Below are positions 7,521-15,824 of a DNA stretch of 21,380 nucleotides, piece after piece. Numbering within the stretch: position 1 is the stretch's first letter; each line of letters starts with the position of its first letter. The notes below the pieces were generated by a model. That model did not search any database. It was given only the letters and a program-made list of their open reading frames with translations, and was not told where the DNA came from. The DNA comes from an uncultured Actinomycetes bacterium. GTDB taxonomy: Bacteria > Actinomycetota > Aquicultoria > CAJVYJ01. The position numbers were made by a program, and so were the translations under genes. The stretch spans positions 1 through 21,380 of the forward strand of contig CAJVYJ010000009.1 of assembly GCA_913009475.1 (NCBI GenBank). Reading direction: 5' to 3'.

Positions 7521-7556
7521 TTCCCCTCTTTGCTAAAGAGGGGTTAGGGGAGATTG
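7521..7556. repeat. CCCCTCTTT/AAAGAGGGG repeat, copy 1
   Basis: A 9-bp stem (7523-7531 with 7535-7543, loop GCT) is followed by TTAGGGGAGATTG. Related copies are at 17811-17853, 20842-20883 and 20933-20966. It begins the 391-base argR-argG gap, which otherwise holds the composite repeat at 7611-7759 and no gene. Confidence 0.85.
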
Positions 7557-7610
7557 GGAAAGAAAAGACCGGAGACCGGGCAGGGCGCCAAGGGGCGAGA
7601 GAGAAATGCG

Positions 7611-7759
7611 TAGCTACAAAGCTTGCTTTGCTTGTGAAGATACGTTTGTCATTCTCAGCTTGACTGGGAATCCAGGTAGAGAGGTGCATTGGAACCAAAG
7701 TCTGTAAAGCACTATAAAGCACCGTTGGCCGTGGATCCCCGATCGGGGTCGGGGATGAC
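7611..7759. repeat. Composite hairpin plus GTCATTC-type repeat
   Basis: A small hairpin (CAAAGC 7617-7622, GCTTTG 7625-7630) and the spacer GTGAAGATACGTTT lead to GTCATTCTCAGCTTGACTGG (7648-7667) and GAATCCAGG. About 55 bases on, a diverged inverse unit ends in GATCGGGGTCGGGGATGAC (7741-7759). The pairing of GTCAT...ATCC with GGAT...GATGAC ends resembles the small inverted-repeat elements common in bacterial intergenic DNA, such as neisserial dRS3. The same hairpin-spacer-GTCATTC unit recurs at 18243-18306 and 18391-18453. Confidence 0.8.
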
Positions 7760-7839
7760 AAACATAAAATTGTCGGGTATAACAGCGGAAAGGGAGCGTA
7801 GCGGGGAGATTGGGGAAAGTACGGCCGCGCTTATAGCTA

Positions 7840-7884
7840 TATAATTATGAATTTGTTATGGTAGTCGTGCAAGTAAAGAAGGAG
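7840..7884 (+). promoter_or_regulatory. Possible -10 and strong ribosome site for argG
   Basis: TATAAT (7840-7845) precedes argG, but no good -35 is seen 16-18 bases upstream, so a separate argG promoter is only possible. TGAAT (7848-7852) resembles one ARG half-site without a clear partner. AAGAAGGAG (7876-7884) is a strong Shine-Dalgarno that fixes the TTG start at 7890. Confidence 0.4.
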
Positions 7885-7889
7885 TAATT

Positions 7890-9089
7890 TTGTCTAAAGA
7901 AAAAGTAGTACTGGCCTATTCCGGCGGACTTGATACCTCTGTTGCGATTAAATGGCTGCAAGACAAGTACAATATGGACGTTATCGCGGTCGTCTTAAAT
8001 CTGGGGCAACCGGAAAATCTTCTATTGATCCAACGCAAGGCATTGGAAGTCGGCGCGATTGATTCGCTTATAGTTGACGCTAATAAAGAATTTATCAATG
8101 ACTTTGTGGCTCCGGCGCTGGAAGCCAACGCGTTATATGAAAAAAAATATCCGATATCCACTGCTCTTTCCCGGCCCTTGATAGCCAAACACTTAGTGGA
8201 GGTAGCCAAGGCACACGGAGCGAGCGCGGTGGCGCACGGCTGTACCGGTAAAGGTAATGATCAAGTGCGTTTGGAGACAGCCATCATGGCTTTAAACCCT
8301 GATATCAAGATTATCGCTCCGCAGCGGGAGTGGGTAATGTCCAGAGAAGAAGAGATAGAATACGCTAAATCCCACAATATCGAAGTCCCGGTGACCAAAG
8401 CCGACCCTTATAGCGTTGATGAAAATTTTTGGGGCCGCAGTATTGAAGCCGGTATGTTGGAAGACCCCTGGGTCGAGCCGCCGCCGGATGTTTTTAAATG
8501 GACGACTAACCCGGTTGACGCCCCGGATACTCCGGAATACATTGAGCTCGTTTTTGAGCAGGGGAAACCGGTCATACTTAATGACCAGTCATTATCGTTA
8601 TTAGAGTTAGTCCCCGAATTAAATAGATTAGCCGGCAAACACGGTATCGGTCGGGTGGATATGGTGGAAAACCGTTTAGTCGGGATTAAATCGCGGGAAA
8701 TTTATGAATGTCCGGCGGCAACAGTGCTGATTGCCGCGCATCGGGAGATTGAAACACTTACTCTGACACGGGACGTGCTTCACTATAAATATGATGTCGA
8801 GGAAGCTTACGCTCGTGAGGTCTACTTCGGCAAATGGTATTCCCCATTAAGGCTGGCGTTGCAAGCGTTTATAGCTTCCACTCAACACCATGTCAGCGGC
8901 ACGGCAAGGTTTAAATTATATAAAGGCCATTGCCGGGTTGTCGGCCGTAAATCGCCGGCTTCTCTATATGATTATAACTTGGCTACTTACGATAGATCAG
9001 ATGAATTTTCTCACGAGTCGGCCAAGGGATTTATTGAGCTCTGGGGCTTGCCCGGCAAAGTTTGGGCCAAGAAACAAGGATGGCAATGA
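7890..9089 (+). CDS. argG: Argininosuccinate synthase
   Basis: ArgG condenses citrulline and aspartate with ATP to give argininosuccinate. The 399-residue protein begins with the N-type ATP pyrophosphatase loop AYSGGLDTS (9-17). It contains HGCTGKGNDQVR, the aspartate/citrulline-site segment SREEEIEYAKSHNIEVP and, near the C-terminus, SGTARFKLYKGHCRVVGRKS. It is full length. The start is TTG behind AAGAAGGAG. The TGA stop overlaps the argH ATG (ATGA at 9086-9089). The 391-base repeat-rich gap upstream separates it from argR, so it may rely on read-through from the argC promoter or on its own weak promoter. Confidence 0.96.
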   Translation: MSKEKVVLAYSGGLDTSVAIKWLQDKYNMDVIAVVLNLGQPENLLLIQRKALEVGAIDSLIVDANKEFINDFVAPALEANALYEKKYPISTALSRPLIAKHLVEVAKAHGASAVAHGCTGKGNDQVRLETAIMALNPDIKIIAPQREWVMSREEEIEYAKSHNIEVPVTKADPYSVDENFWGRSIEAGMLEDPWVEPPPDVFKWTTNPVDAPDTPEYIELVFEQGKPVILNDQSLSLLELVPELNRLAGKHGIGRVDMVENRLVGIKSREIYECPAATVLIAAHREIETLTLTRDVLHYKYDVEEAYAREVYFGKWYSPLRLALQAFIASTQHHVSGTARFKLYKGHCRVVGRKSPASLYDYNLATYDRSDEFSHESAKGFIELWGLPGKVWAKKQGWQ

Positions 9090-10501
9090 AGCTCTGGGGC
9101 GGTCGTTTTCATAAATCAACCGATAAGCTCGTCGAAGAGTTCACCACATCTTTAAGTTTTGACAAGCGCTTGTTCAAAGAAGATATAGCCGGTAGTATTG
9201 CTCACGTTAAAATGCTGGCCAAGCAAGCTATTATTCCCCAAGAGGATAGTGATATTATTCAAACGGCTATTCAGGAGATATACCGGGAGATAGAAGCGGA
9301 GCAATTTGCTTTTAATATCGGCGATGAGGATATTCACATGGCCATCGAAAGAGCGCTTATTGAAAAAGTCGGTCCGGTGGGCGGAAAATTACACACAGCG
9401 CGCAGCCGTAATGATCAAATCGCGTTGGACACGCGCATGTACCTTAAAAAAGAGATAATAGAACTTTGCGGTTTGGTCATGGATTTCCAGGAAGTTATCA
9501 TCAGCAAAAGCCGTGAGCATATTGAGACGATCATCCCCGGCTATACTCATATGCAGCGAGCTCAACCGCTACTATTATCACATCATTTTTTAGCTTACTT
9601 TTTTATGCTGCAACGAGATTTTTACCGACTTTTTAACAGTTATCGGGAAACTGATGTCTTACCTTTGGGCTCAGCGGCATTGGCCGGTACTTCATTTCCG
9701 ATAGATCGCCGATATATCGCCAATGAGCTTGGTTTCTCGCGTGTCAGTGAAAATAGTTTGGATTCCGTCAGCGACCGTGATTTTATCATCCAGTTTTTAG
9801 CGGCCGCCGGTTTGATGATGGCCCATCTAAGCCGTTTAGCGGAAGAACTTATTATCTGGTCGACCCAGGAATTTAACTTTATAGTCATGGATGATTCCCA
9901 TACGACCGGCAGCAGTATCATGCCGCAGAAAAAAAACCCGGATGTCGCGGAGTTGGCTCGCGGTAAGACCGGCCGTGTCTATGGCAACTTAATGGCCATG
10001 CTAACGGTGATGAAAGGTCTGCCGCTATCTTACAATCGTGACCTGCAGGAGGATAAGGAAAGTTTGTTTGATACCATTGATACCGTTAAGTTAACGCTCT
10101 CGGTGCTAAGAAGTACTATAAAAACGATGTCCATTAATACCGATAAGATGGCTAAGGCAGCTCAGGCGGATTTTATTACCGCGACTGATTACGCCGATTA
10201 TTTAGTGAAAAAAGGGATGCCTTTTAGGGTAGCGCATGAAGTTGTCGGCGAACTTGTTAAGAACTGCATTGATGCGGGAAAAAACCTGAGTGCTCTCTCA
10301 TTGGAAGATTTAAAGAAAATAAATAACCTCTTTGACGCAGACGCCCTGGAGTTGGCGGACCCCCGTCGTTCGGTTGAAAGTAGAGACAGTGAAGGCGGTA
10401 CAGCGAGTACCAGTATAAATAGGCAGTTTTCTCAAGCGGCTAAGATAATGGCTGATGAGAAAAAATGGTTGGAAAAACATTTGGGGAAAGTTCAAAAATA
10501 A
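9086..10501 (+). CDS. argH: Argininosuccinate lyase
   Basis: ArgH splits argininosuccinate into arginine and fumarate, the last step of the pathway. It belongs to the fumarase/aspartase superfamily and acts as a homotetramer. The 471-residue product starts with the family-typical MKLWGGRF. It shows SRNDQ (about 107-111), the catalytic-histidine region PGYTHMQRAQP (about 151-161) and the superfamily signature GSSIMPQKKNPD (about 275-286) with the catalytic serine. I chose ATG at 9086 because it gives the canonical N-terminus and overlaps the argG stop by four bases. AAGGA at 9076-9080 precedes it. An upstream in-frame TTG at 9062 would add eight non-conserved residues. Confidence 0.96.
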   Translation: MKLWGGRFHKSTDKLVEEFTTSLSFDKRLFKEDIAGSIAHVKMLAKQAIIPQEDSDIIQTAIQEIYREIEAEQFAFNIGDEDIHMAIERALIEKVGPVGGKLHTARSRNDQIALDTRMYLKKEIIELCGLVMDFQEVIISKSREHIETIIPGYTHMQRAQPLLLSHHFLAYFFMLQRDFYRLFNSYRETDVLPLGSAALAGTSFPIDRRYIANELGFSRVSENSLDSVSDRDFIIQFLAAAGLMMAHLSRLAEELIIWSTQEFNFIVMDDSHTTGSSIMPQKKNPDVAELARGKTGRVYGNLMAMLTVMKGLPLSYNRDLQEDKESLFDTIDTVKLTLSVLRSTIKTMSINTDKMAKAAQADFITATDYADYLVKKGMPFRVAHEVVGELVKNCIDAGKNLSALSLEDLKKINNLFDADALELADPRRSVESRDSEGGTASTSINRQFSQAAKIMADEKKWLEKHLGKVQK

Positions 10502-10504
10502 ACA

Positions 10505-11056
10505 ATGAATGACAAAAAGCCACAGCTAAAAGCTGAACTTCTTAAGCTTGTTAGAGGTGTTGTCCGTCGGGGCAAGGTCACTCTCTCGTCCGGAGCCGTA
10601 AGTGATTTCTATGTAGATTTGCGTTTGCTTACCTTGAATCCGCATGGAGCTTATCTGGTTGCTAATCTATTTCAGGCGCTGCTGGCGCAGACGGATTATG
10701 ATGCCATCGGCGGATTAACAATGGGCGCCGACCCTATCGTGGGGGCGTTTTGTTACCATGCTTACCTAAAACAACAACCGATAAACGGTTTTATAATCAG
10801 AAAATCCGCCAAGGAACACGGGACGCGTAAAAGTATCGAAGGCCCGACGATTGCCGCCGGTTCCCGCGTAGTAATAGTTGACGATGTTGTCACCAGCGGT
10901 GCCTCTATCGCTACCGCTTACCAGGCGGTCAGTGATTGCGGCGCTAAAGTGGTTAAGGCGTTGGCGGTAGTTGATCGTGAAGAAGGCGCGGCTGAGCGCG
11001 TCCGCCAATTAGGCATCGATTACGCCGCTATTCTTACTCGCTCGGAGATTTTATAG
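10505..11056 (+). CDS. pyrE: Orotate phosphoribosyltransferase
   Basis: PyrE adds PRPP-derived ribose phosphate to orotate, forming orotidine monophosphate for pyrimidine synthesis. The 183-residue protein shows FYVDLR (35-40), the flexible-loop residues in IIRKSAKEHGTRK (Lys100, Lys103, His105) and the PRPP motif VVIVDDVVTSGAS (122-134). It starts three bases after the argH stop with only a weak ribosome site, so it probably relies on coupling within the operon. Pairing with arginine genes makes sense because both pathways draw on carbamoyl phosphate. It ends 26 bases from the convergent zinc-ribbon gene, and I see no clear terminator in that gap. Confidence 0.95.
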   Translation: MNDKKPQLKAELLKLVRGVVRRGKVTLSSGAVSDFYVDLRLLTLNPHGAYLVANLFQALLAQTDYDAIGGLTMGADPIVGAFCYHAYLKQQPINGFIIRKSAKEHGTRKSIEGPTIAAGSRVVIVDDVVTSGASIATAYQAVSDCGAKVVKALAVVDREEGAAERVRQLGIDYAAILTRSEIL

Positions 11057-11082
11057 GAAATTTTGTTCTTACTCCCAAAACT

Positions 11083-11292
11083 TTAGCAGCAACAACCGCC
11101 GCCGGGTTTACAGCTGTCGCCGTATTCCTTACTTTCCTTGATTAAATCGTCCAACTTAAAATCCTGCTCGATATTGGTTGACCCGCAAACTGAGCAAGTA
11201 AAATCGGAGGCTTTGTTCTTCTTCTCTTCTACGGTCGCCTCAATAGTAAAGTCGGCTTGGCAATCAAGGCACTTATAATTATAACTAGGCAT
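11083..11292 (-). CDS. FmdB-type zinc-ribbon protein with Cys-rich tail
   Basis: This is a 69-residue protein. The N-terminal zinc ribbon uses Cys8-x2-Cys11 and Cys33-x2-Cys36 and begins MPSYNYKCLDC, as in FmdB/regulatory zinc-ribbon proteins. The C-terminus is CKPGGGCCC, with four extra cysteines. The start overlaps the arsA stop by eight bases (ATGCCTAG), with AAAGGAG just upstream, so it is coupled to the arsenic operon. Its function in this family is poorly known. The terminal cysteine cluster could bind As(III) or another soft metal, but that is inference from composition and position. Confidence 0.85.
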   Translation of the reverse strand: MPSYNYKCLDCQADFTIEATVEEKKNKASDFTCSVCGSTNIEQDFKLDDLIKESKEYGDSCKPGGGCCC

Positions 11293-13156
11293 TTTTGACT
11301 CCTTTCTTAATGTTTAATTGTATCGGCACTTTCCTTAAAGCGCTGAGGCCGTGCGGCTCATCCGCCAATAGTGGAATTTGAGCTAAGGGCGCGGTAAAGA
11401 GCTTTTTTATTAACTCAAGATGTTTCTCTTGCGCCGCCAGTCGGCCGGCGAAAAAACCTTCTGCGCAATTCTCAGCCAATAGAGTTTGGTTGGCGATAAT
11501 GTAAGCCGGTTTTATACCGATAGAAGCAAGCTGGTCAGCGCCGCGTTTGGCTTCGATTATCGGTGTATATTCCGGCAGTACGATAAAGATAAACGACGAA
11601 CCATCATCTGATTGCATCCGCTTTATGACTTTATCGAATTTTGCTTTTGCCGCGCTGTCGGCCTCACTCAACTCTTTGGCGGCATAGGTCTTGATTTCCA
11701 GCTGGTCTTTCCAATCAACAGGTAGCTTCAACAACCTCAGCGTATGGCCACTGGGCGCCGTGTCGAAGACTATATAATCATAATCAGACGACCCGGCAAG
11801 ATCGATAAAGCGATAAAAGACCGCCATCTCTTCCGTGCAAGGTGAGTTCAGCTCTTCTTCCATGGCCGCCAAGCGGTCCGGCGGGTATTTACCCGCGGCC
11901 TCACTTAGAATTTTCTCTTTATATTTGGTCGCTTCCGCTTTCGGGTCTATACGCGTCGCGCTAAGACTATATGTACCGTTGACGGCGCGTACTGTATTGT
12001 CGACCGGCTCGCCTAAAATATTGGCTAAATGGGCCGCCGGGTCCGTAGTCGCCAATAGTGTTTTATAGCCTAAGTCTGATAAATTAAGCGCGGTGGCGCA
12101 GGATAGCAAGGTCTTTCCCACCCCGCCTTTACCGGTAAAGAAGATTAAATGAGAGCTGTCTTCAATCGGCGGCGCCAGATTTATCTCCGCTATAGGATGA
12201 TGTAACGGCATGGCTAGCGACGCTGTTATTTTTTTCTCCGCTCGTGACGACCTGACTATCTCAGCCGCTGTGATCGGGGTCTGGTAAAGTAGTTTACCGG
12301 CAGCGCTTAATTCTTCCAAGCCGATGAGCTCATGCTCCTGCAAATACATCGCTTTTGCCGCCGGGTCGAGATTGATAATATTATCTAATTCCCGCAACTG
12401 CTCTTGGCGTTTTATAGCAAAAAAGCTATTAGAACAAGCCGTAGTAGGAATGATGCCGTTAACAATTAAGTTTGTTGACTCGATTCCCAATTCCTTCAGT
12501 TCCAGCAGGGAACGTTTTGTCTCTTGAATAGAAGACACCTGCGGTTTGAGGACAAAGATGAAGGCGGTCAAGGCCGGGTCTTTTAAAACGGTTAAGGCTT
12601 TATCGAATTTTATCTTGGAATCTGCCAGGGCTTGGGCCGGGCCGATACAGGTATTGACATTGTGCTCCGTACCTTGAGCTATTACTTGGCTCCAATCACC
12701 AGGCAGTTCCAATAAACGCAGGGTATGGCCGGTTGGTGCGGTATCAAAGATAATCACCTCAAAATCACTCACATCCAGAAAATCCACAAATCTTTCAAAG
12801 GTCGCTATCTCAGCGGTGCACGGTGAATTTAGTTGCTCCTCCATCACGCTTAACATCGCCTCAGGCAGTACACCTCTTAAAGGAGCCAAGGTCCTTTCCT
12901 TATATTCAGCGGTGGCTTTGTCTGGGTCCAACTCCATCGCGAAAAGTCGGGGCCGGTCTTTTATAGCGGTAATCTTATGGCCGATAGGTTGTTCCATAAC
13001 ATCGGCTAAATTACTGGCCGGATCCGTGGTAATGATTAAAGTCTTGATGCCGCCTGCCGCGGAATAAATTGCGGCGGCACTGGAAAGGCTGGTCTTACCC
13101 ACGCCGCCTTTGCCGGAAAAAAAATAATATTTCTGTTTAGATTTGGTCATCTTCAT
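11285..13156 (-). CDS. arsA: Arsenite-stimulated ATPase, two-domain
   Basis: ArsA is the cytoplasmic ATPase that receives As(III) from ArsD and drives the export permease. The protein (about 623 aa) has two homologous halves. Each has a P-loop GKGGVGKT (about 15-22 and 342-349) and an ArsA signature (DTAPTGHTLRLL and DTAPSGHTLRLL). Candidate metal-site cysteines match the E. coli set: LNSPC in half 1 (about 113), NTCIG (about 170) and LNSPC in half 2 (about 440). I chose ATG at 13156, five bases after AGGA. ATGs at 13162 and 13150 are alternatives two residues away. It overlaps the end of acr3 by about 20 bases, indicating coupling. Both nucleotide sites look intact. Confidence 0.95.
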   Translation of the reverse strand: MKMTKSKQKYYFFSGKGGVGKTSLSSAAAIYSAAGGIKTLIITTDPASNLADVMEQPIGHKITAIKDRPRLFAMELDPDKATAEYKERTLAPLRGVLPEAMLSVMEEQLNSPCTAEIATFERFVDFLDVSDFEVIIFDTAPTGHTLRLLELPGDWSQVIAQGTEHNVNTCIGPAQALADSKIKFDKALTVLKDPALTAFIFVLKPQVSSIQETKRSLLELKELGIESTNLIVNGIIPTTACSNSFFAIKRQEQLRELDNIINLDPAAKAMYLQEHELIGLEELSAAGKLLYQTPITAAEIVRSSRAEKKITASLAMPLHHPIAEINLAPPIEDSSHLIFFTGKGGVGKTLLSCATALNLSDLGYKTLLATTDPAAHLANILGEPVDNTVRAVNGTYSLSATRIDPKAEATKYKEKILSEAAGKYPPDRLAAMEEELNSPCTEEMAVFYRFIDLAGSSDYDYIVFDTAPSGHTLRLLKLPVDWKDQLEIKTYAAKELSEADSAAKAKFDKVIKRMQSDDGSSFIFIVLPEYTPIIEAKRGADQLASIGIKPAYIIANQTLLAENCAEGFFAGRLAAQEKHLELIKKLFTAPLAQIPLLADEPHGLSALRKVPIQLNIKKGVKNA

Positions 13157-14333
13157 ACACATCCTGATGAGTTGTAGTTATTGGTTCAGTCAGCCCAGCC
13201 TCTTTAGCTAGTGCTCTTTTGGCAACACTGACCAAGAAAAGCATCACTGGAACTTCAATTAGCGGTCCAACTACCGTGGACACGGCCACCATTTTTTGGG
13301 CGGAAAAAGCGGTAAGAGCAATGGCAATAGAAAGCTCAAAATTGTTGCCGCTCGCGTTAAAAGCGACCGCGATTCTGTCTCGCACATTAAATTTAAAAAG
13401 ACGAGCAACATTATAAGACAGATAAAACATGATAATAAAATAAATGGTTAACGGCAGCGCCATTAAGGGAATTAGTTCGGGCTTGCTAATAATGACGTCA
13501 CCTTTAAGCGCAAACAGCACCATTAGAGTAAAAAGCAAAGCAAAAAACTGGACCTTATTTATAATCGGCGTAAAAACACCCTTGAACCAAGTATGGCCTT
13601 TGTGTTTAATTAAAATATTTCTCGTAGCAATTCCAGCCACTAAGGGCAACCCCAGATAAATAAGGACCATTTCAATGATTAGGCTGATGTCAATATGAAC
13701 TTTAGAGCCAATGATTAGCCATATAAAAATTGGCGTCATCACTATCTGACCCAGAGAATTCCAAACCATTACAACTATCGCTATAGCATTGTTGCCGCCG
13801 GCAAGGTCAGTCCAGACCAAAACCATGGCAATGCAAGGAGCGACACCTAAAAGAATAAGCCCTATCCAAAGCTCCGGATAGTTCTGTAAAAAAATGTTAC
13901 CGAGTATCCATAACATAAATGGGGCAACCATAAAGGTGAAAAAGAGGACTATACCTAGTGCCCGGAAGTTCGTTATAGCTTTTTTGGCATCCTCCAAATG
14001 GAGTTTAGCCATAGCGGGAAATATCATAAGGAACAAGCCTAGCGGCAAGCCCAGCGATAAAAAATTGCTAAAGTCGTAAGAAAATTTGCCGCTAAACATA
14101 TTGCTCAAAACCAGCGGCAAAGGCAGCAGCTCTACATTGGAGCCACTGACAAACTTGCCGATTAACAACCCGATAACCATAGTTAAGACAATCCACAAAG
14201 GCAACAGCTTATTTAATAAAGAGAGACCATGCTTAGCCGCTTTGTCGGTGCTTAAAACTTGCTCGGCAACAGCGCAGTTAGGAGCACAGTTATCCAGATT
14301 TAAATTTTGCTGTTCATTTTTCTTCTGCGACAT
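13137..14333 (-). CDS. acr3: Arsenite efflux permease, ACR3 family
   Basis: This inner-membrane transporter exports As(III), here probably powered with ArsA. The 398-residue protein has about ten hydrophobic segments. It shows the ACR3 hallmark cysteine in GVAPCIAMVLVW (about residue 167, TM4) and the conserved glutamate in SGNNFELSIAIAL (about 333, TM9). The N-terminus before TM1 is about 40 residues and carries a CAPNC motif. I chose ATG at 14333, preceded by AGGTGA. An in-frame TTG at 14348 would add five residues. An ArsR-operator-like palindrome lies directly upstream, within a 55-base gap after arsD. Confidence 0.94.
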   Translation of the reverse strand: MSQKKNEQQNLNLDNCAPNCAVAEQVLSTDKAAKHGLSLLNKLLPLWIVLTMVIGLLIGKFVSGSNVELLPLPLVLSNMFSGKFSYDFSNFLSLGLPLGLFLMIFPAMAKLHLEDAKKAITNFRALGIVLFFTFMVAPFMLWILGNIFLQNYPELWIGLILLGVAPCIAMVLVWTDLAGGNNAIAIVVMVWNSLGQIVMTPIFIWLIIGSKVHIDISLIIEMVLIYLGLPLVAGIATRNILIKHKGHTWFKGVFTPIINKVQFFALLFTLMVLFALKGDVIISKPELIPLMALPLTIYFIIMFYLSYNVARLFKFNVRDRIAVAFNASGNNFELSIAIALTAFSAQKMVAVSTVVGPLIEVPVMLFLVSVAKRALAKEAGLTEPITTTHQDVYEDDQI

Positions 14334-14343
14334 TAATTCACCT

Positions 14344-14359
14344 ATCAATGTAGATTGAT
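14344..14359 (-). promoter_or_regulatory. Putative second ArsR operator, upstream of acr3
   Basis: ATCAA (14344-14348), six bases, TTGAT (14355-14359) has the same half-sites and spacing as the arsR operator. It sits just before the acr3 ribosome site, so acr3-arsA may have an internal ArsR-controlled promoter. AT-rich TATATATC lies next to it, but no firm -35 is visible. Confidence 0.6.
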
Positions 14360-14388
14360 ATATATGTTAAAAAAAATAGGTTCTTAAA

Positions 14389-14694
14389 TTAGGCTTTTAC
14401 CGCGGCAATAATCTCATCGTATGTAGGGTAATCACCTTTTTTGATAATTTTGCCGTCAACCATAACCAGTGGCAGAGCTTCCATCTGCTCGTCTTTTATC
14501 AACGACATTACTTTCGGCTCGCTGATAAACTTATCGCGGTCGTTGGTCAGCATATATCTATTAATCAGGTAGCCTTCATTTTTTAGCCGGTCGATAAGCG
14601 TATTGAAATCAACCAGCCTCTCATCTACCGTAGGCCCGCACATGCCCGACGAACAACACATCGGCAGTTCAAATATCTTTATCTCAATTGCCAT
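14389..14694 (-). CDS. arsD: Arsenic metallochaperone
   Basis: ArsD binds As(III) and passes it to ArsA, raising the pump's affinity. The 101-residue protein has a thioredoxin-like fold pattern and the diagnostic MCCSSGMCG, with Cys13, Cys14 and Cys19 matching Cys12, Cys13 and Cys18 of E. coli ArsD. ALPLVMVDGKIIKKGDYPT follows. It ends without the additional C-terminal cysteine pairs of the plasmid protein. ATG at 14694 has AGGAGA six bases upstream. It sits between arsR and acr3, and the presence of a full-length arsA supports the chaperone role. Confidence 0.94.
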   Translation of the reverse strand: MAIEIKIFELPMCCSSGMCGPTVDERLVDFNTLIDRLKNEGYLINRYMLTNDRDKFISEPKVMSLIKDEQMEALPLVMVDGKIIKKGDYPTYDEIIAAVKA

Positions 14695-14709
14695 AATTTC
14701 TCCTAGTCT

Positions 14710-15027
14710 TCAACAATGGCTGGTTATATCTAAGGTGTTGCTTTGGCAATATAACTCGATTTTGGCCAATATATCCTCAACTATATTTGGCTTTAAAGTG
14801 TAATATACCCAACGCCCGCGATGTTCATCTGTAACCAGTCCGTATTTCTTAAGTACTTTTAGATGGTGCGACATTAGATTTTGGGGAATATCCACTGCGT
14901 CGGTCAATTGGCAGACACATTTTTCCCCGCTGCTTAGGCAAGCAATAATTTTTAGCCGATTTTCATCCGCCAGCACTCTAAGCTCCTGAGTTAATTCCCT
15001 AGATTTGATTGTTTTTGTCGCCAACAT
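14710..15027 (-). CDS. arsR: ArsR-family As(III)-responsive repressor
   Basis: ArsR is a small dimeric repressor released from DNA by As(III). The 105-residue protein has a winged helix-turn-helix (LTDAVDIPQNLMSHHLKVLKKYGL) and the metal-binding CVC at Cys37/Cys39 (GEKCVCQL), at the start of the DNA-binding region. A C-terminal SHC could supply a third thiolate. ATG at 15027 follows GAGGT. It is the first gene of the operon, directly downstream of a promoter overlapped by its likely operator, so autoregulation is expected. Confidence 0.94.
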   Translation of the reverse strand: MLATKTIKSRELTQELRVLADENRLKIIACLSSGEKCVCQLTDAVDIPQNLMSHHLKVLKKYGLVTDEHRGRWVYYTLKPNIVEDILAKIELYCQSNTLDITSHC

Positions 15028-15037
15028 TTTTTACCTC

Positions 15038-15084
15038 ATATCAATTGCTGTTGATATATTATAAGTTATTCGCAAAACTGTCAA
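15038..15084 (-). promoter_or_regulatory. ars operon promoter and ArsR operator
   Basis: On the minus strand TTGACA (15084-15079) is followed by TATAAT (15063-15058) at 15 bases, or TAATAT at 17 bases. Just downstream is an inverted repeat, ATATCAA (15038-15044), six bases, TTGATAT (15051-15057), of the kind bound by ArsR/SmtB repressors. Binding there would cover the start site. Confidence 0.82.
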
Positions 15085-15189
15085 GAAAAATTCTTAAAAA
15101 ATTAAAACAAGGCCTCGCGGAAGCTGATATTGCGAAACTCTGCCGTATTGGTTATTAAATACAGTTATAAGATGTGTGTAATTAAAAAC

Positions 15190-15218
15190 TTGACAAATGA
15201 TTTTACTTTGATTACTCT
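15190..15218 (+). promoter_or_regulatory. Possible hsdS promoter
   Basis: TTGACA (15190-15195) is followed 17 bases on by TACTCT (15213-15218). The -10 is weak. If used, transcription would start at or within a few bases of the ATG at 15225, giving a leaderless mRNA. No Shine-Dalgarno is seen before that ATG. Confidence 0.45.
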
Positions 15219-15224
15219 ATTCGC

Positions 15225-15815
15225 ATGTTAAAGAAGAGAGCGATTAAAGAGATAGCGAATATAATCGCCGGCTACACGTTTCGCGGCGCGATAACGCCGT
15301 CAGTCGATGGTAATATCTTTGTTTTGCAGGCTAAAGATATAAATAAAAATGAATATATTGAAAAGATTGAAGACCTAACAAGAACTCCATTAGAGATACC
15401 GCGCAGCAACTCATATCTTAAATACGATGATGTGCTGTTAACATCGCGGGGCGCCGGCAACCGCAGTTTTAAGTCTACGCTGTATAAATCTAAAGCTGAT
15501 AACGTGGTCGCTTCGTCGTCCGTATATATAATAAGAATTATCGAGGAAAAAATTTTACCGGAATATTTGTCATTATATTTAAATTCTATTGAGGGGCAAA
15601 AAGCGCTCTATAAAATAGTTACGGGCGCGCAAATCCGCACAATTAATCGTAAGGATTTGGATGAAATGAAAGTGTCGCTGCCGACACTGGAAAAACAAAA
15701 AATATTAGTCGCCTTCTATGAAAATATAAATCGGCAGGAAAAAATAACAGTGCGAATAAAAGAAATAAAACAAAATATCATGAATGCGATTACGCGTGAT
15801 GTCGCGACTAATTAA
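15225..15815 (+). CDS. hsdS: Type I restriction-modification specificity subunit, half length
   Basis: HsdS reads the DNA target for a type I modification complex. This 196-residue protein carries one target-recognition domain and one helical spacer, about half a normal HsdS. It begins AIKEIANIIAGYTFRGA, continues with FVLQAKDI, SYLKYDDVLLTSRGAGNRS and the typical VTGAQIRTINRKDLDEMKVSLPTLEKQ, and ends in a spacer helix (KITVRIKEIKQNIMNAI). Half-size S subunits can work as dimers reading a palindromic-type bipartite site. It precedes hsdM by nine bases. ATG at 15225 has no ribosome site. Confidence 0.88.
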   Translation: MLKKRAIKEIANIIAGYTFRGAITPSVDGNIFVLQAKDINKNEYIEKIEDLTRTPLEIPRSNSYLKYDDVLLTSRGAGNRSFKSTLYKSKADNVVASSSVYIIRIIEEKILPEYLSLYLNSIEGQKALYKIVTGAQIRTINRKDLDEMKVSLPTLEKQKILVAFYENINRQEKITVRIKEIKQNIMNAITRDVATN

Positions 15816-15824
15816 AGGAGCAAT

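Noticed and set aside
15087..15154. Short frame ending KQGLAEADIAKLCRIGY before hsdS
   Set aside because: It might be the tail of a lost helix-turn-helix protein, but it has no start and is too short to assign.
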